Assembly (NCBI RefSeq): GCF_021018895.1
Contig: NC_079373.1
Coordinates: 21,088,501 to 21,152,500 of the forward strand
Direction: 5' to 3'
Origin: Seriola aureovittata
Taxonomy: Eukaryota > Chordata > Actinopteri > Carangiformes > Carangidae
Length of the DNA stretch: 64,000 nt
Below are positions 47,101 to 58,780 of this stretch, piece by piece; within the stretch, counting starts at the first letter, position 1; each line of letters opens with the position of its first letter. Under the pieces are notes generated by a model. That model worked only from the letters and a program-made list of their open reading frames with translations. It was not told the origin of the DNA and searched no databases. Both the position numbers and the translations under genes were made by a program.

Positions 47101-49617
47101 TCTGTCAAACACGGGGGACACCACCACTGTTCGGTCGGCTTTGATCTGTGTCAGCAGGGGTTCAACCCTACATGTAGGGAAGAGAGACACACTTCTTTAA
47201 CTTACGGCTCCACACAGTAGGGTTTTTGTGAGTTCATCTCCAATGTGTCATTCTCTTTCACTGAGTAATTACTAGTAGGGTTACTGTGCAATATTACTGT
47301 AATTGGAATGACAGGTATTTGGCGTGTGTTGCGGCCAAGTGCCAGCTCAGAGGGAGCCACCTCAACGGCTGTTGAGATAATTCTTCTTAAAAATAGGCAG
47401 AGCATGACTTAACCCTTTTCTTTGGAGGGAACATCACTCACTTTTACACAACACAACTTAACATGGGTGCAGCATTTGAACAGTCGACAGAGGTAAAAAC
47501 ACCTGTAGTATAATTAACAACTGTATTGCCAACATGTTTTGGGTATGGGCCTTCATCAGGGAGCTTGATACTGACAAATGTTTAATACTGAACATTATTT
47601 TATTGTCAGTGCCGGTGATAATCTCTTTAAAATGAACAATATACGGTATTTTAATCATATACTTACCACATGTCATGGACCTCTATGTGTGCATCCAGGA
47701 TGGCCACCACATCAGCGGTAGCAGCTCTCCACCCAGAGGCCCTGGCGTAGGCAAGCCCTCGCTGCTCAGTGTGCCTCACTCTAGTAATACGGAGAGTTGG
47801 GTTCTCTTGCTCAAGAGACTTCACATACGCGTCAAGGTCCCCCTTCAGGTCCTCTGAATTGAAAGGACATTGTGGGCATTTATTTTGAGAACAGGGTGAC
47901 CAGTTGTTTTTACTGATGACAAATATGGACTGTAGCCTGTGATACCAACCACAGCTAGCCACAATGCAAAGCAGAGGCAAATCATGTTTTACTTTCAGGA
48001 GCCACAGTTGTGATCACAGTGATGCGACACATGATCAACGTGGAGCCACTGTATTACACAGAGGTTTGTGTCCTTAAAGAAATAATTTCACGTTTTTGGA
48101 AATATGCTTATTTGTTCTTTTGCCAAGAGAAAGATAACAAGATCAGTACAATTCTCATGTGTGTCTGGTAGATAAACACGTGGCTGTTTATGCCTCACTG
48201 AAACAATGCTGTTCTTCCAGAGTGTTGAAAGTAAAGGTTGATTTATACCTGCATGCCATTGGTTTGTGAAAACAATAAAAGAAGCTGTGAAAAGAGATAT
48301 AAATATTGGCCAAACATGGTTAACACAAAGGCCACAAGACGATGTCCAAGCTGCTTGATGTTCCTGTGACCACAGTTGCTAATATTAAGACATTTAAGGT
48401 CAATGGGACTGTAGCCAACTGCCCTGGACGTGACCTCAAGAGGAAACTTTACTCCAGACTGAACAGAAGGACAGTTCGAATGGTGGAAAAAGAACCGAGG
48501 AAAACTTCAGGACAGATACAAGTTGACCTCCAAAGATCAAGGTGAAAAAACTCTGGAGATGGGAATATGAGTGTCGTGACATCTGCACAATGAAACATGT
48601 GTTGTCAGCCTGTCTTTTCTCTCAATAGTCTGTGCAATAAACACAGTCTGTGTTCGCATAGTCTGATCCTTTGTATAACCAACTAACCATTAGAGCTATT
48701 GTCATCCACCATTATTATTTCCTTCAGTAGGTTTTTCGGGGTGCGGTCGATGATGCTGCGCAGGGCTCTTTTGATGATGGACAGGGCTTCATTCAAGTAG
48801 ATTAGCACCACTCCGACGCTTGGCAGGTCTTTTGGATAAGTCTTTTTCACACATCTATTCAGAAACAGAATAATGTTTAATTAAAAGAACTGTCTTTTGC
48901 ATTAGAAAGTTGTGAGGGCAAAGTTGAAGGATATAAACAGCAAACAATTAACTGTTTCTATATGGAAGAGTTTCTTTCACTTTGCTCTGGGTATGACGGC
49001 TGTACCTTGGATCCCTGGTATCTGGAAGAGCTCGATCTAGAGGAAGGCGATCACTGAGAAAGACGTTGTATCCATACTTCTCAAACAGACTCTGCGCCTC
49101 TCTCTGGTCATCCTCAGACAGATTCTCACCCCACTCCTTGAACAGGGCAGAGTCAGGGTACAGTTTGCCAGACTTTTTCGGTTTGGGTGGCTCCTTCTGT
49201 TCCTGGATCTTTGCTTCAGGCTGTTCTTTCTGCTCTGGCTGTTTCTGGGCAGGTGGCTGCTGTTGGACCTCTGTACCTTTTCTCTGTCTGTCTTCTTCAA
49301 GCATTTTCTGCATGACATCCTGCTTCTGTTCAAATGCTCGGAGTACATTGTCTTGAAAAATACGAGAGATCAAGGAGACAGGGGAGAGTAAAATGAGCCA
49401 GAAGCATGATCACTGTTTGCAAAAAAAATACTAGACTAGGCATGAAATGGACAAGGAGGTTTTATTTGTTTAATCTAACCCTAACAAAAGTTCTTCCACC
49501 AGATAAATGTCTATTCAAGGCTGCATATAGTGTTACTTGTCAATTTATTGAATCAAATAGTTCATTTCCAGTTAGACTTGTTTGTGTCTTCTCATGACTG
49601 ATTCTGTATATCATAAA

Positions 49618-49685
<68 letters not shown>

Positions 49686-50200
49686 AAACAAAATGCTTGG
49701 TCATTAAGTCTGTAAATGAGGGTATATATACACACACACACACCACAGACTTTATGACTAGAAGCATTTAGCTTTTTCTAAATAAATAAGGGTTAGGGTC
49801 AGACGTTCACACTAATATTCTCTTAATTTGTTGTAAAAGTGTCTTGAAAGATGCAGATGGTAAAAGCATTTTGTAGAGTTGCTGTGAACTGACATTTAAT
49901 TCTTCCACTTTCCTTTCTAACAGTATAACTGTGACGTTTATCCTCATTTTACACCATTACCATTTTCGTTTTTTGTTTGTTCGTTTGTTTTAACAACGGG
50001 AGAAATCATTGCCTCAACTCACGGAGATTGCTGATGCTTGCTTCCAGGTCAGAAAAACTCCTGATCATTCGCGATGGGTCCTCCACTTTGGCAGTCCCCT
50101 CTGTAAACTCATATCCATTCTTTACAAACGTTCCCACGTAGAAGACGAGCCCTACGCCCACCAGCATGAGGACCGGCCGCTTCAGCCACAGCGCTCTCAT
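44106..50200 (-). CDS. galnt8: GALNT8-like polypeptide N-acetylgalactosaminyltransferase, copy 1
   Basis: GT27-family type II Golgi enzymes start mucin-type O-glycosylation (GalNAc to Ser/Thr); the GALNT8 subgroup's activity is poorly established. Minus exons in transcript order: 50200-50023, 49351-49006, 48854-48688, 47853-47667, 47167-46970, 46769-46655, 45443-45258, 45068-44931, 44824-44732, 44627-44457, 44225-44106; 1899 nt, 632 aa (human GALNT8 637). Signal-anchor at residues 8-25; Q/E/K/P-rich stem (60-150). Catalytic part: [22 protein letters not shown] core (as [12 protein letters not shown]), DAH metal motif about 283, [23 protein letters not shown] about 387. Ricin-type lectin domain about 510-632 with CLDQGP, CLTDVG, CLEIKDG and QRW. 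The YGGEN tyrosine and HIERNHKPY match human GALNT8 as I recall it. A homologous copy lies 2.9 kb upstream. Confidence 0.92.
45801..45889 (-). repeat. Interspersed repeat copy, opposite to 48072-48160
   Basis: Plus-strand ACATGAGGTTGGTATAGATC through TTCTTGGCAAGGAAGTGAAT, TAAGCATACTTCCAAAAATG and TTTCTGTAAGG. Reverse-complementing 48072-48160 gives nearly the same order (ACATGAGAATTGTACTGATC, TTGGCAAAAGAACAAATAAG, CATATTTCCAAAAACGTG, TTTCTTTAAGG). So this is one family in two orientations in introns of the same gene. Confidence 0.75.
48072..48160 (+). repeat. Interspersed repeat copy, opposite to 45801-45889
   Basis: Begins CCTTAAAGAAATAATTTCACG and continues GTTTTTGGAAATATGCTTAT, TTTGCCAAGAGAAAGATAAC and CAATTCTCATGTG. 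I recall this as a frequent teleost repeat. It lies in the galnt8 intron between exons 3 and 4, just before the Tc1 fragment. Confidence 0.75.
48330..48545 (+). pseudogene. Tc1-like transposase fragment
   Basis: A plus-strand frame from 48342 translates to [20 protein letters not shown] and goes on to [20 protein letters not shown]. This matches the N-terminal paired-like DNA-binding region of Tc1/mariner transposases, with the usual TVANI and RTVRMVEK steps. The frame stops at 48543 well short of the DDE catalytic core, and no inverted terminal repeats are visible. It is a truncated relic antisense to galnt8 in its intron. Confidence 0.8.
49621..49680. repeat. (GT)n microsatellite
   Basis: A 60-bp pure GT tract in the first galnt8 intron, followed by ATATAAAAC and another CA-rich stretch at 49728-49745. 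The galnt8 transcript would carry CA repeats here. Confidence 0.97.
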
Positions 50201-51054
50201 AGTGATAACTCACCCACAGACCCCCGGCAACAGAATAAGACCTCACACCTCTCACGCTCACAGCGATGTTTCAGTTTACCGGGCGGACTGGTTCAGCCAG
50301 GCAGCTGCTGAGATGTTCACGTACATGTCCCTAGTTGCGAGTTGAGGATACGAGATTGATATTTGCGCTTCCTGTCCACTTTTGGCACAGGTGTCTCTCA
50401 TTAGTGCCTACGTCACCTATCGTTACCTGCACGCCGGTGCATATAGTTATATAAAGATTATATAAAGAATACAAACCTTGAGAGAAACGGTGAAAACAAA
50501 GAGTTAACGGTAAGGTTTCATGTCCATTTATGGATAGCTTTTCGGGAACCACACTTTCTCTTAACAATGGTGATGATGATATAAACAACAGTATGTTGCA
50601 CAGTAAATGCATGGATGGACTCCACCAGACTTGCTTGATTTTACTCGTTATTTCTGTGGGGGTGGGGGGTATTTATATACAGTGAATAAGTGCTGCTTTA
50701 AGTTTGCTGACTTTGACGTACGTTGTGTGATCGGGTCAGTCAGTTTTTGTGTGTGTTGAACAGTGCAGGGACATAATGCTACTTCTGTCCTGGGCACACC
50801 GGGTACTTCAGTATCCGCCATCCCTCTCTCATCTCCATCACCTTCTCTCTTTCTTTTTCTCTGTCTTCTACCAGGACTGCCCACTCCCATGCAATTGTCA
50901 GATTTCACTGAGCTCACAACCAAGGTCTGTTTTCTGAGGTTAATAGGCTATAATAAAAGTTGTGAAATAATTGACTAAAATAACTCAACTTCTGTGCTTC
51001 AAAGACACCAAGATAAGTGACTTTCTGATCTCATCCAACCGTGCCATAGCCACA

Positions 51055-51330
51055 GCAGTGCAGGGGAAAGTCAGGGGATCACCAAAGAACCACGAGTATA
51101 GCATAGATCTATTGGATGGATTATTATCAACCAAATTTCTTGGCGATCCATCCAATAGTTGTCGAGAGATTTGACTTAAAATAAAAAAAACCTAGTGCAT
51201 TGAGACCAATGAGATTCATCCTCTGGTGATCATGACTGTTCTTAAAAGACTTCATGGCAATCTGTTAGTAGACCAAAGTTGTGGATTTACAGACCAACAT
51301 AATCATCCTCAAACAAAACTGTAAAAGCAG
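51055..51330 (+). repeat. Degraded fish interspersed repeat
   Basis: Contains AAAGTCAGGGGATCACCAAAG, GGCGATCCATCCAATAGTTG and TCGAGAGATTTGACTTAAAA. It continues with GAGATTCATCCTCTGGTGAT and CTTCATGGCAATCTGTTAGTA. This phrase order (GGGGATCACCAAAG, ATTCATCCTCTGGGG, CATGGCAATCCATCCAATAG) recurs in many spiny-rayed fish genomes. Two partial units seem to be joined. Confidence 0.7.
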
Positions 51331-51459
51331 TGTATCAAATCACACCTGCCGATAGGGTTTGGATTTAATCCAACGTGTCAGCCTTGGGAGAATACTGTAT
51401 GTGTGGTGTGGAGGGAAATCTTTGGCCTAATTTTAAAAAACTTATGTTAGGATTTTTTT

Positions 51460-51532
51460 TAACTCGTGTAAAGCGTCTTTGAGCACCCTGAAAAGCACTA
51501 TATAGATAAAATGTATTTATTATTATTATGTG
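51460..51532 (+). repeat. LINE/SINE 3' tail (L2/Maui-like)
   Basis: GTGTAAAGCGTCTTTGAGCA and CCCTGAAAAGCACTATATAG are followed by ATAAAATGTATTTATTATTATTA. The TTTGAGT/AAAAGCGCTATATAAATAAAATGTATTATTATTA tail is typical of fish L2-clade retrotransposons and the SINEs that use them. Only the tail is preserved. Confidence 0.6.
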
Positions 51533-53080
51533 ATTTTGTTGATTAATAGAGTTTTGAAGACACAACATTTTTGAGCATGAATTTGGTGCTTTTCAAACTG
51601 AAGCCAATTTTGGTGTTAAAAGCAGCACTATTTATTTTTAACAATGCATCCAAAGGAGAAAAATGATACCCTGTCAGTACCACAATGGAAAAATGCTCCA
51701 ATTTATAAGTCCTGCATTCAAAGTTCAACTTGTTACAATGAACCAATAATATTTTTTAAAATCATGCAACCTATTAGTATTAGTAAATTAATGTTTAATA
51801 TTTTTCAGTCATTTTTAAGAAGGGTTTTGCCCTCACTGCAGGATGTTCCTGGCTTTGACTCCACGACAGGCCAAGTCCTTTCCATGTTATATTTGCATGT
51901 TGTTATTATGTTTGTGTCAGATCTTCATGGTCCAGAGACAGGCAGGTTATGTAACCTGCACACTGTCTGTAGTCATGAACGTGTGTGAGACACTGTTTTT
52001 GCCTTGTTTTGCCCTGTATTCAGCCTCTGATCTGCTGCATGCTGGGATGGCCTCCGGTCCTCCACAGCAAAGATATCAAGAGCTATTTAAAAGCTCTCGA
52101 TCCATCACTAATAACGGATATCTTTGGAGAAAGTGTTGAATAACATCTTTCTCACAGCAGATATTTTGTAAAAGTCAAATAAGGTGTGACTAACCACATT
52201 ATTAACACAGGTTACCTATAGGTTCACTAGCATTAATCCCAACAGAAGCATGTCAATGCAGTAGCTAAGTCTGGTCATTGCACAATGAAGTTGCTCATTC
52301 ATGGACGTCTCACATGGTGGGTGTTGCGTCTGGATGTGCCACTTCAAGAAAGTCTGTATCGTTGCACACTGTGTGCTGCTAATATTAGGTGTGGCAGCTT
52401 GGATCATATGAGACAAGAAGCAACACGATGCAGATGGTTTAACATGATGTCGTCATTTACCTGTGACCTACTGTATGTAGACATTGTAACATAATGTCAC
52501 AATGAATGAATATGGCAAATATAGCACAAAATGTTTTTAACATATTGAGATATAGGCAATATATAACAAAACATGCAACCTGACTAAACACATTAGTTGA
52601 AAATGGCTGTGGCCTCTTTGTACAGTGTGTCTGTCTGGATTTGGGTTCAACACATTTCATTACAAGTGTCAAACCTGTAGCTGTACCTATTTATCCTGCA
52701 CAGGGTCACAGTTTTATACATTGTCTATATCATTCACCCAGGACTGTTTGGTATCTGTTGTGGCCTTTTGAACTTTTGGTGCTATAAAAGTACTTTGAAC
52801 CTTTCTCCTGATCGCTGCCTCCTCTTATCTGTGAGAGGGTGTGTTTAGAAATGTTTTGAAAATAATGAGCACTATTTGAATTCCAATTTTTAATTATTTT
52901 TTAAATCAATTTATTTAAGGTTAGTCAAAGGGATTACCGCAAAAACTCACACATACTCAGTTTAGATTTTAATGTTAAAAAAAAGAAAAAAAAAAGAAGC
53001 AAAACAGAGGAAAAGGTAAATAAGGTCCAGTTTGACATGATCCTACTTTAATACATTATATATTTAGATTAAGCAATGAA

Positions 53081-56000
53081 CTAAAAACTTGTGACAAGAT
53101 TCTCAATCCTCCAGCTTTGTCCACTGCACTGCTGAATGATGAGCTCATAGTAAGAGTTTTCTCCCTGGGCAACCTCGAGACATCTCTTTGTTGCTTTGTT
53201 TCTGATCGCTTGGCCCTGCAAAGGTGTGATCAATAGAGAGAATGAATATGAGTATGAAACAATATTGTAAAGCGCCTATGTGTAAGATTTCTGATGTTGG
53301 TGCCTTCTACTGATCTGAATCTGAAATGATATACAGTATACTAGATTATTAAAAAGTCACTGGACAGGGGTCTGACTCCTCCCAGCTAAGGTCTTACTTG
53401 TTTGAAGTCCCATTGCATGTATAGTTCATTTAGCTTTGCCAGCTGACAGTCATGCAGGGTGGGGGTGCTGCCAGAGCCTGGATCAACCAGGCAGCGGTTA
53501 TGGTTATATTTGTGAGCTTTAATCCCCCCAATGATGATTTCACCGTCTGTGTTGTAGTAGCAAAGCTGGGGAGGTGGATAAGTCATGATTTGATATTATG
53601 ATTTATTATTAACACTGTATAATTTTTTTAATCTGTCTTCTTACAGCGTATTACCTGTGGCTGCTGGGAGTGGCACTCGTATAAGATGGGGATGTTTCCT
53701 GGGATGGCTCCCTGGTCCACACAGTACTTCTCAAAAAGGGTGTTCTTCAGCTGCACAGGTTGGTGTAAGGGAGTTATTTATTTCTTTATCCTCATTTATG
53801 TGTGTTTTATATCTTTTACAATGCAATGTTCAATCAGAGCTTTAGCATGGCTACATTTTTAAGGTTTTACCAAAGCACATTTAATTGATTGAAGATAATA
53901 CACAATGAATGCAGAGAGTCTTTAATGACCAGACTTCTGGTCTTGACTTCACTCACAAACAAATCTGCAAATTATTGACTGAAATTCGCCCTTACCACGC
54001 CATACCCCAACAGGTTATCCCATGTTTCCAGACTTGGATAAACATTGTCCAGGTACCATTTGAAAGGTTTACAGTGGAGCTTGTCTCTGAGCTTCCTCCT
54101 CGTGGACACATCGCCAGTATCGATTCCATGATCCTATGTGTCACATGTCATGTCAGTGACAATGCCAAAGTCAGGTAAAAATCTCTATTCATCTAAACAT
54201 TCCAGCATTTCGTTAATGTTGTGTATGATTGATTACATTAGCTTCTGTGTAAAATACTTTTCTATATATACTCCAGAAACATAAAACATTATGGAAACCT
54301 CAAGAGGAATGTTCCAGGCAATCATGACATTCCTCTTATAATCATCCAACCAGATATCAGCAACCCTCAAGGCGTTTCTCCTCATGGCAGGGTTGAGATC
54401 AAGTGCATACGGTTTATGCGCCCTCTCAATGTGAGCTATCTTGGAGCAAGTCACAACCTCAACGCTCCCTCCACACAGCCACACCTGAGCGGTCAAGATA
54501 CACACCAGATTATCCTTTAGCTATTATGCAAAACTTCAACCGTAAATGAATTAATTGTGGCAGTTCTTATGACTTAACAGTTGCGGCTACTCACACGAAT
54601 CCCAAGCTCAACATTTTCTCCTCCATAGACTGTCATTCCGCCGTCAAGCCCACCAATTTCTCCAAGGAAACCTCTGTCTGCTACAAAGATTCCCATAACA
54701 GAGGGACTCCTGTGCCAAACCAACATAACGGTGCCATAATTATTTTTTTTATTTTACCAGTAAGTCCAACTGAGATAAAAAATCTCTTACAGGAAAATAC
54801 CAAATATATAACATGGCAGCAATTTGAGCTCAGTGTCCACTCAAGAAAAACAAGTACATGTCTCATTTACTGCATTTTATATGATGTTCTTAAAGCAGGC
54901 ATTGTGCCAAAATATTGTCGTGTTTAAATGTGGTTGTCATGTTACATGTTGTCATTTTTGTCACAAAGAAACAATACCATCATAAATGGTACATGGTACA
55001 TACACTGCTTTATAGCTTGATGAATTAGTTTGAAATAACAGGCACAGCCTTTGTTCACTGGTGCAGATGTCAAACATAATTATCCTGCTGACTGCAATCT
55101 GTTCAAATAAATATTGCTTGTTCCGCATACTTCCCAGGCTGCGATTCATCCTCCATCTTCAGCCACTCTGGGCTAAAGGACTCGTACATGCACCACAAAG
55201 CCCAGTCAAAGCCATGAGAAGATGGCGCGTATCTTTCCACAAGTAGGTCATCATAATGGACCTTATCAAACACAGGGGAGACTACTACCGTCCTGTCGGC
55301 TTTGATCCTGGCCAGCAAAGGCTCTGCCCTGCGAAGGACACCAAAATAAAAATACTACACGAGAAGAGAAGGAGGCGGAATTGGTCATTTTTCAACAGCA
55401 TTTGTGTAGGATTATAACAGGAACTTAAGAAAATGAAGGAGTTTTCCCCTAAATTTGAAACGCGTGCTTACCATCCCTCTTTGGCTTCAATATGTGCATC
55501 GAAAATGGCCACAACATCAGCTGTGGCATGCTCCCAACCTGAGTTCCGTGACTGGGACAAGCCCATTTGTCGCCTATGCCGTACTTTTTTTATGAGTCCA
55601 GGCCTCTCTTCGTGAATCTGATCTATGTAGTCTTGTAATGGTTTTCCAAGGTCATCTGAAAATACAGATTAAAGGAGCACGGATGACTACAACCACTAGA
55701 TAAATGATTTGAAAAATGCTCTGTATTGCATTGAGAATCTGACTAATGTCATTTTCTCAGAGTCGGGGTAATGAGACTGATACAACAAGTGGCAAGTAGA
55801 TTAGGAGAGATATTTGAGAGGAGCATCATCATACTATGTGACAAACTTACTGTAAGTGCTACAGTCATCCACCAAAATGATTTCCCTGAGCAGGTGCTGA
55901 GGAGTGTGGATGATGATACTCCGTATTGCCCTCTTAATGATAGAAAGGGCTTCATTTATGTAGATGAGGACCACGCTGATGTTTGGCAGGTCTTTGGGAT

Positions 56001-57779
56001 AAGTCTTCGTCAGACATCTAAATGGTGAAATGTGATGTGATGACAGAAAATCTGATCAAAATCTCATTCAGCCAGTTCTTCAGTTTGTTATTTTTGATCC
56101 CTTTGTAGATTTATCTTTTCAGTGACACAAAATACTCAAACTTCCCTCCACATGAACAGAAGTTACCTCTTATCTCTTGTGTCCGGCAGCTTCCTGTCAA
56201 GTGGCAGCTGGTTGCTCAGGAAGACGTTGTATCCATATATCTGAAACAGATTTTCAGCCTCTTTTTGATCGTTTTCTGACAGGCCATCGCCCCATTTGGC
56301 GAACAGGTAGGAGTTTGGATATAACTTGGGCACCACAATCTTCTCTTCTTCTTGGTCCACATTTGGAAAAAGTTCATTGTTGGAGCTCTTTTGACCGGAA
56401 ACTTCTATTAGCTTTGCTAGTTGATTGCGTTCACAAAAAGAGAGAGAAGGTTTGCAAAGGAAATTATAATCAGTGTAGTTCAGTTTTACTGACAGTCTCT
56501 CAGTAGAAGATTAAATCTGTTTGGAAACAGCTGAAATGATTTGTAGGCTTATCTGTGCTGCATGTTCCTCTGATACTTCTCTCAGTCAGATCAAGAGTAG
56601 TATACATCCACTTTACACTTAGTTTCCTCTCCTTGTCCATTTTGGATCTACATTCTCAAGGTGTGTTTGAAACTTGGCACAATTGCTGTATAAGCATTAA
56701 TGGTAGCTGGCTAACAATGTAGATTTGAAATGTATGTGTAGAGTGTGTCCTCGCTGTTGTGTGACAGCTCAGTCTCTGACTGATCTCTAAAGTTACCAGG
56801 ATGCGCAGTTCTTTGTGTTTTCCCTCAGTGTCTCCGCTTCTCCTCTTGTTCATGCATCTTTCGCGGACAGAAGTGGAATCATAACGCCACGGGAAATATG
56901 CAAATTTTTCACTCCCATTGAGACATGTAGAGCTCAGGCACGTCTTTGCCTCAATTGGCCCAGTGATGTCACTTACATTAGTGTCGATTATATTTTGTGT
57001 TCAGTTTGACCACACCAATTCTTGACTCTGATTGGCTGGAAGGTGTCCACTAAGGGACAGAATAACTGGAAGTTTTGAATGCAGGACTTTAAGTTACCAT
57101 AGAGATTTTTTACATTGTAGTACTCTTCATTTTACTTAACATGTTTTACATGTAACAATAGTTTAATTTTAGGGGTATTGTTTGAAAGCATGTTAATTTG
57201 TTTGTCAAGTAAGCCTGAATTGATGGCTAGATAGATGCCAACTGTCAGTAACAAGCTATTAATGTCTGGTCCACTACCACCAAAGGTTAAATTAGTTCAA
57301 TCAGTGTGTGATTTTCATTGAACTATCACTGCCCTGCTGTGAACCGAAGCTGATACCCAGTCATCAGCACATATGCTAGATATAATACAAACTAGATGGT
57401 AAACATCTATATAGATGTCAAGGTTATTCACTTGCAGCTTGGCTGATTTTACAATGTGGATCTAAATGATTCAGCCATAGCAATCTCATGTGACTAAAGA
57501 GCTCTTGCTTGTGCAGGAGTAATCAATGAAAGCAAGTTTCTACAGTTTCTACTTTACACTAGTCCTCCAAATCTTTTTGAGGTGGCTTCTGAATTTGTAC
57601 TCACCCAGCCTGTTCAGACTCTTTTCAATCCGGTCCAGTTTCTTCCACACAACCTCTCGACCTCCGACTCCTTCGGCAAAAGATTTTCCTGCTCCCCAAC
57701 TCCCAAACAAGTACATGAATATGTACATCAAAAGTAAAAAAGCTCCAGTTAACCCAGCTTTTTTCATATATGTCCTCAT
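53081..57779 (-). CDS. galnt8: GALNT8-like polypeptide N-acetylgalactosaminyltransferase, copy 2
   Basis: Tandem paralog of the gene at 44106-50200. Minus exons in transcript order: 57779-57605, 56416-56167, 56017-55851, 55655-55472, 55328-55131, 54709-54595, 54484-54299, 54133-53996, 53750-53655, 53565-53398, 53215-53081; 1812 nt, 603 aa. ATG 57779 was chosen for its MRTYMKK start, like MRALWLK of copy 1; ATGs at 57785 or 57827 would add 2 or 16 residues. Signal-anchor is about 9-28 ([16 protein letters not shown]). The stem is shorter than in copy 1 because exon 2 is 250 nt rather than 346. DAH about 250, [11 protein letters not shown] about 353, and a ricin-type lectin domain from about 475 (CVDQGA, CLVDPG, CLEVAQG, QSW). 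Middle exon lengths match copy 1 exactly. Exon 2's acceptor was set by frame. Confidence 0.9.
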
Positions 57780-58682
57780 TGTCATTCTGCTCTCTGCGCC
57801 ATGCCAGTAACCCTTCTCCCCACACACTTTATGGCCCTAGATGTTCAATAAATCACGTGTTGACTTAAAGATAACATTTCCCACCAAACGCAGTTTAAAA
57901 GGCTGTTCCATCTCAGTCTTTCACTTTCCAGTTGTTTGATACTCGGTTAAAATTTCATGAGGCTGACTTAAGAGTAAAGTACATAAACTGCTTTTAAAGG
58001 ATACAACAATGCCTACATACAATAGTACTTTACTGGCTTGAGGGTGGCGAGGGGGACTCAATAGAGCGTGTTGTGCTGACAGTATAATAGGTTTCAAAGT
58101 ACACTGGAGTTTTTACTGCACCTATAAATCTTATTCACTTAACCCCCACCTCCCCCTTCTAACCTGATTATATTCTTAAACATTAAATCACCGTGGCCAT
58201 AATAAGGTTCCAAATTTATTGATTCTATGTCAATCAGTCTACTTGTACTTACTACTAAAATGCAGCATATTTTATGTCCTATCATTGTGCAGAGTATACA
58301 TTAAATACACATTACAGTTTTGATTATAGTCGCTGTCATTTTTTGTTTACTACATTTTGGTTGCTGTATGTAATCTGCTTTTTTGATTGTATTATTTACC
58401 TTATTTGATTTCGTGATTTCTATGACTTGGTTGCTGTAACACTTCCAGTTTTATAAAGCACTTGATATATTACCTGTATAAATCTAAACATATTTTTCCT
58501 CATTCATCTTTGCAAAACTGCTCCTCTCCCAGGTGGCAGTTCTCCTGCAGACGGCTGCAGGGCTCAGTATTGTCACTGCAGATTAATAATTAATTACAAC
58601 AACCATAATTCAAGTGTAGTAAAACAAAAATGTATATCCAAGAACAATGTGTTTCACACAAAAAGACCTTAAAGGATAATTT
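57780..58682. other. Intergenic region between galnt8 copy 2 and ndufa9
   Basis: Upstream flank of galnt8 copy 2 (about 57780-57960), then AT-rich sequence. Apart from short open frames without domains, I see nothing supportable. The far end reaches the ndufa9 polyadenylation signal. Confidence 0.5.
57894..57900 (-). promoter_or_regulatory. Weak TATA-like box upstream of galnt8 copy 2
   Basis: On the minus strand, AGCCTTTTAAACTGCG lies 115 bp upstream of the chosen start codon. A transcript starting about 30 bp later would have a 5' UTR near 85 nt. It is the only TATA-like sequence seen close to the gene; the evidence is thin. Confidence 0.25.
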
Positions 58683-58688
58683 TTTATT
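58683..58688 (-). terminator. ndufa9: Polyadenylation signal AATAAA (minus), ndufa9
   Basis: The minus strand reads CATAAATAAAAAATTATCC, 93 bp after the stop codon at 58781. It is the first hexamer downstream of the stop and gives a short 3' UTR. Confidence 0.65.
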
Positions 58689-58780
58689 TATGTACAGAAT
58701 ACAATTAAAGACAAAAGGACAAAGCAGAGGTACTGAACATCTGGCTGCCCTAACGATGGTGAAATTTCTCATCACATAGT

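Larger units (their letters stand above)
50201..53080. other. Intergenic region between the two galnt8-like genes
   Basis: Holds the upstream region of copy 1 (50201-50500, with GC-rich 5' flank) and probably the 3' UTR of copy 2 (its minus-strand AATAAA candidate is at 52910-52915). In the middle are degraded interspersed repeats at about 51055-51330 and 51460-51532. No supported coding sequence was found. Confidence 0.5.

Noticed and set aside
50440..50470. TATA-like AGTTATATAAAG and ATTATATAAAG
   Set aside because: They face away from the galnt8 gene at 50200 and no gene begins to their right, so they are probably incidental AT-rich sequence.
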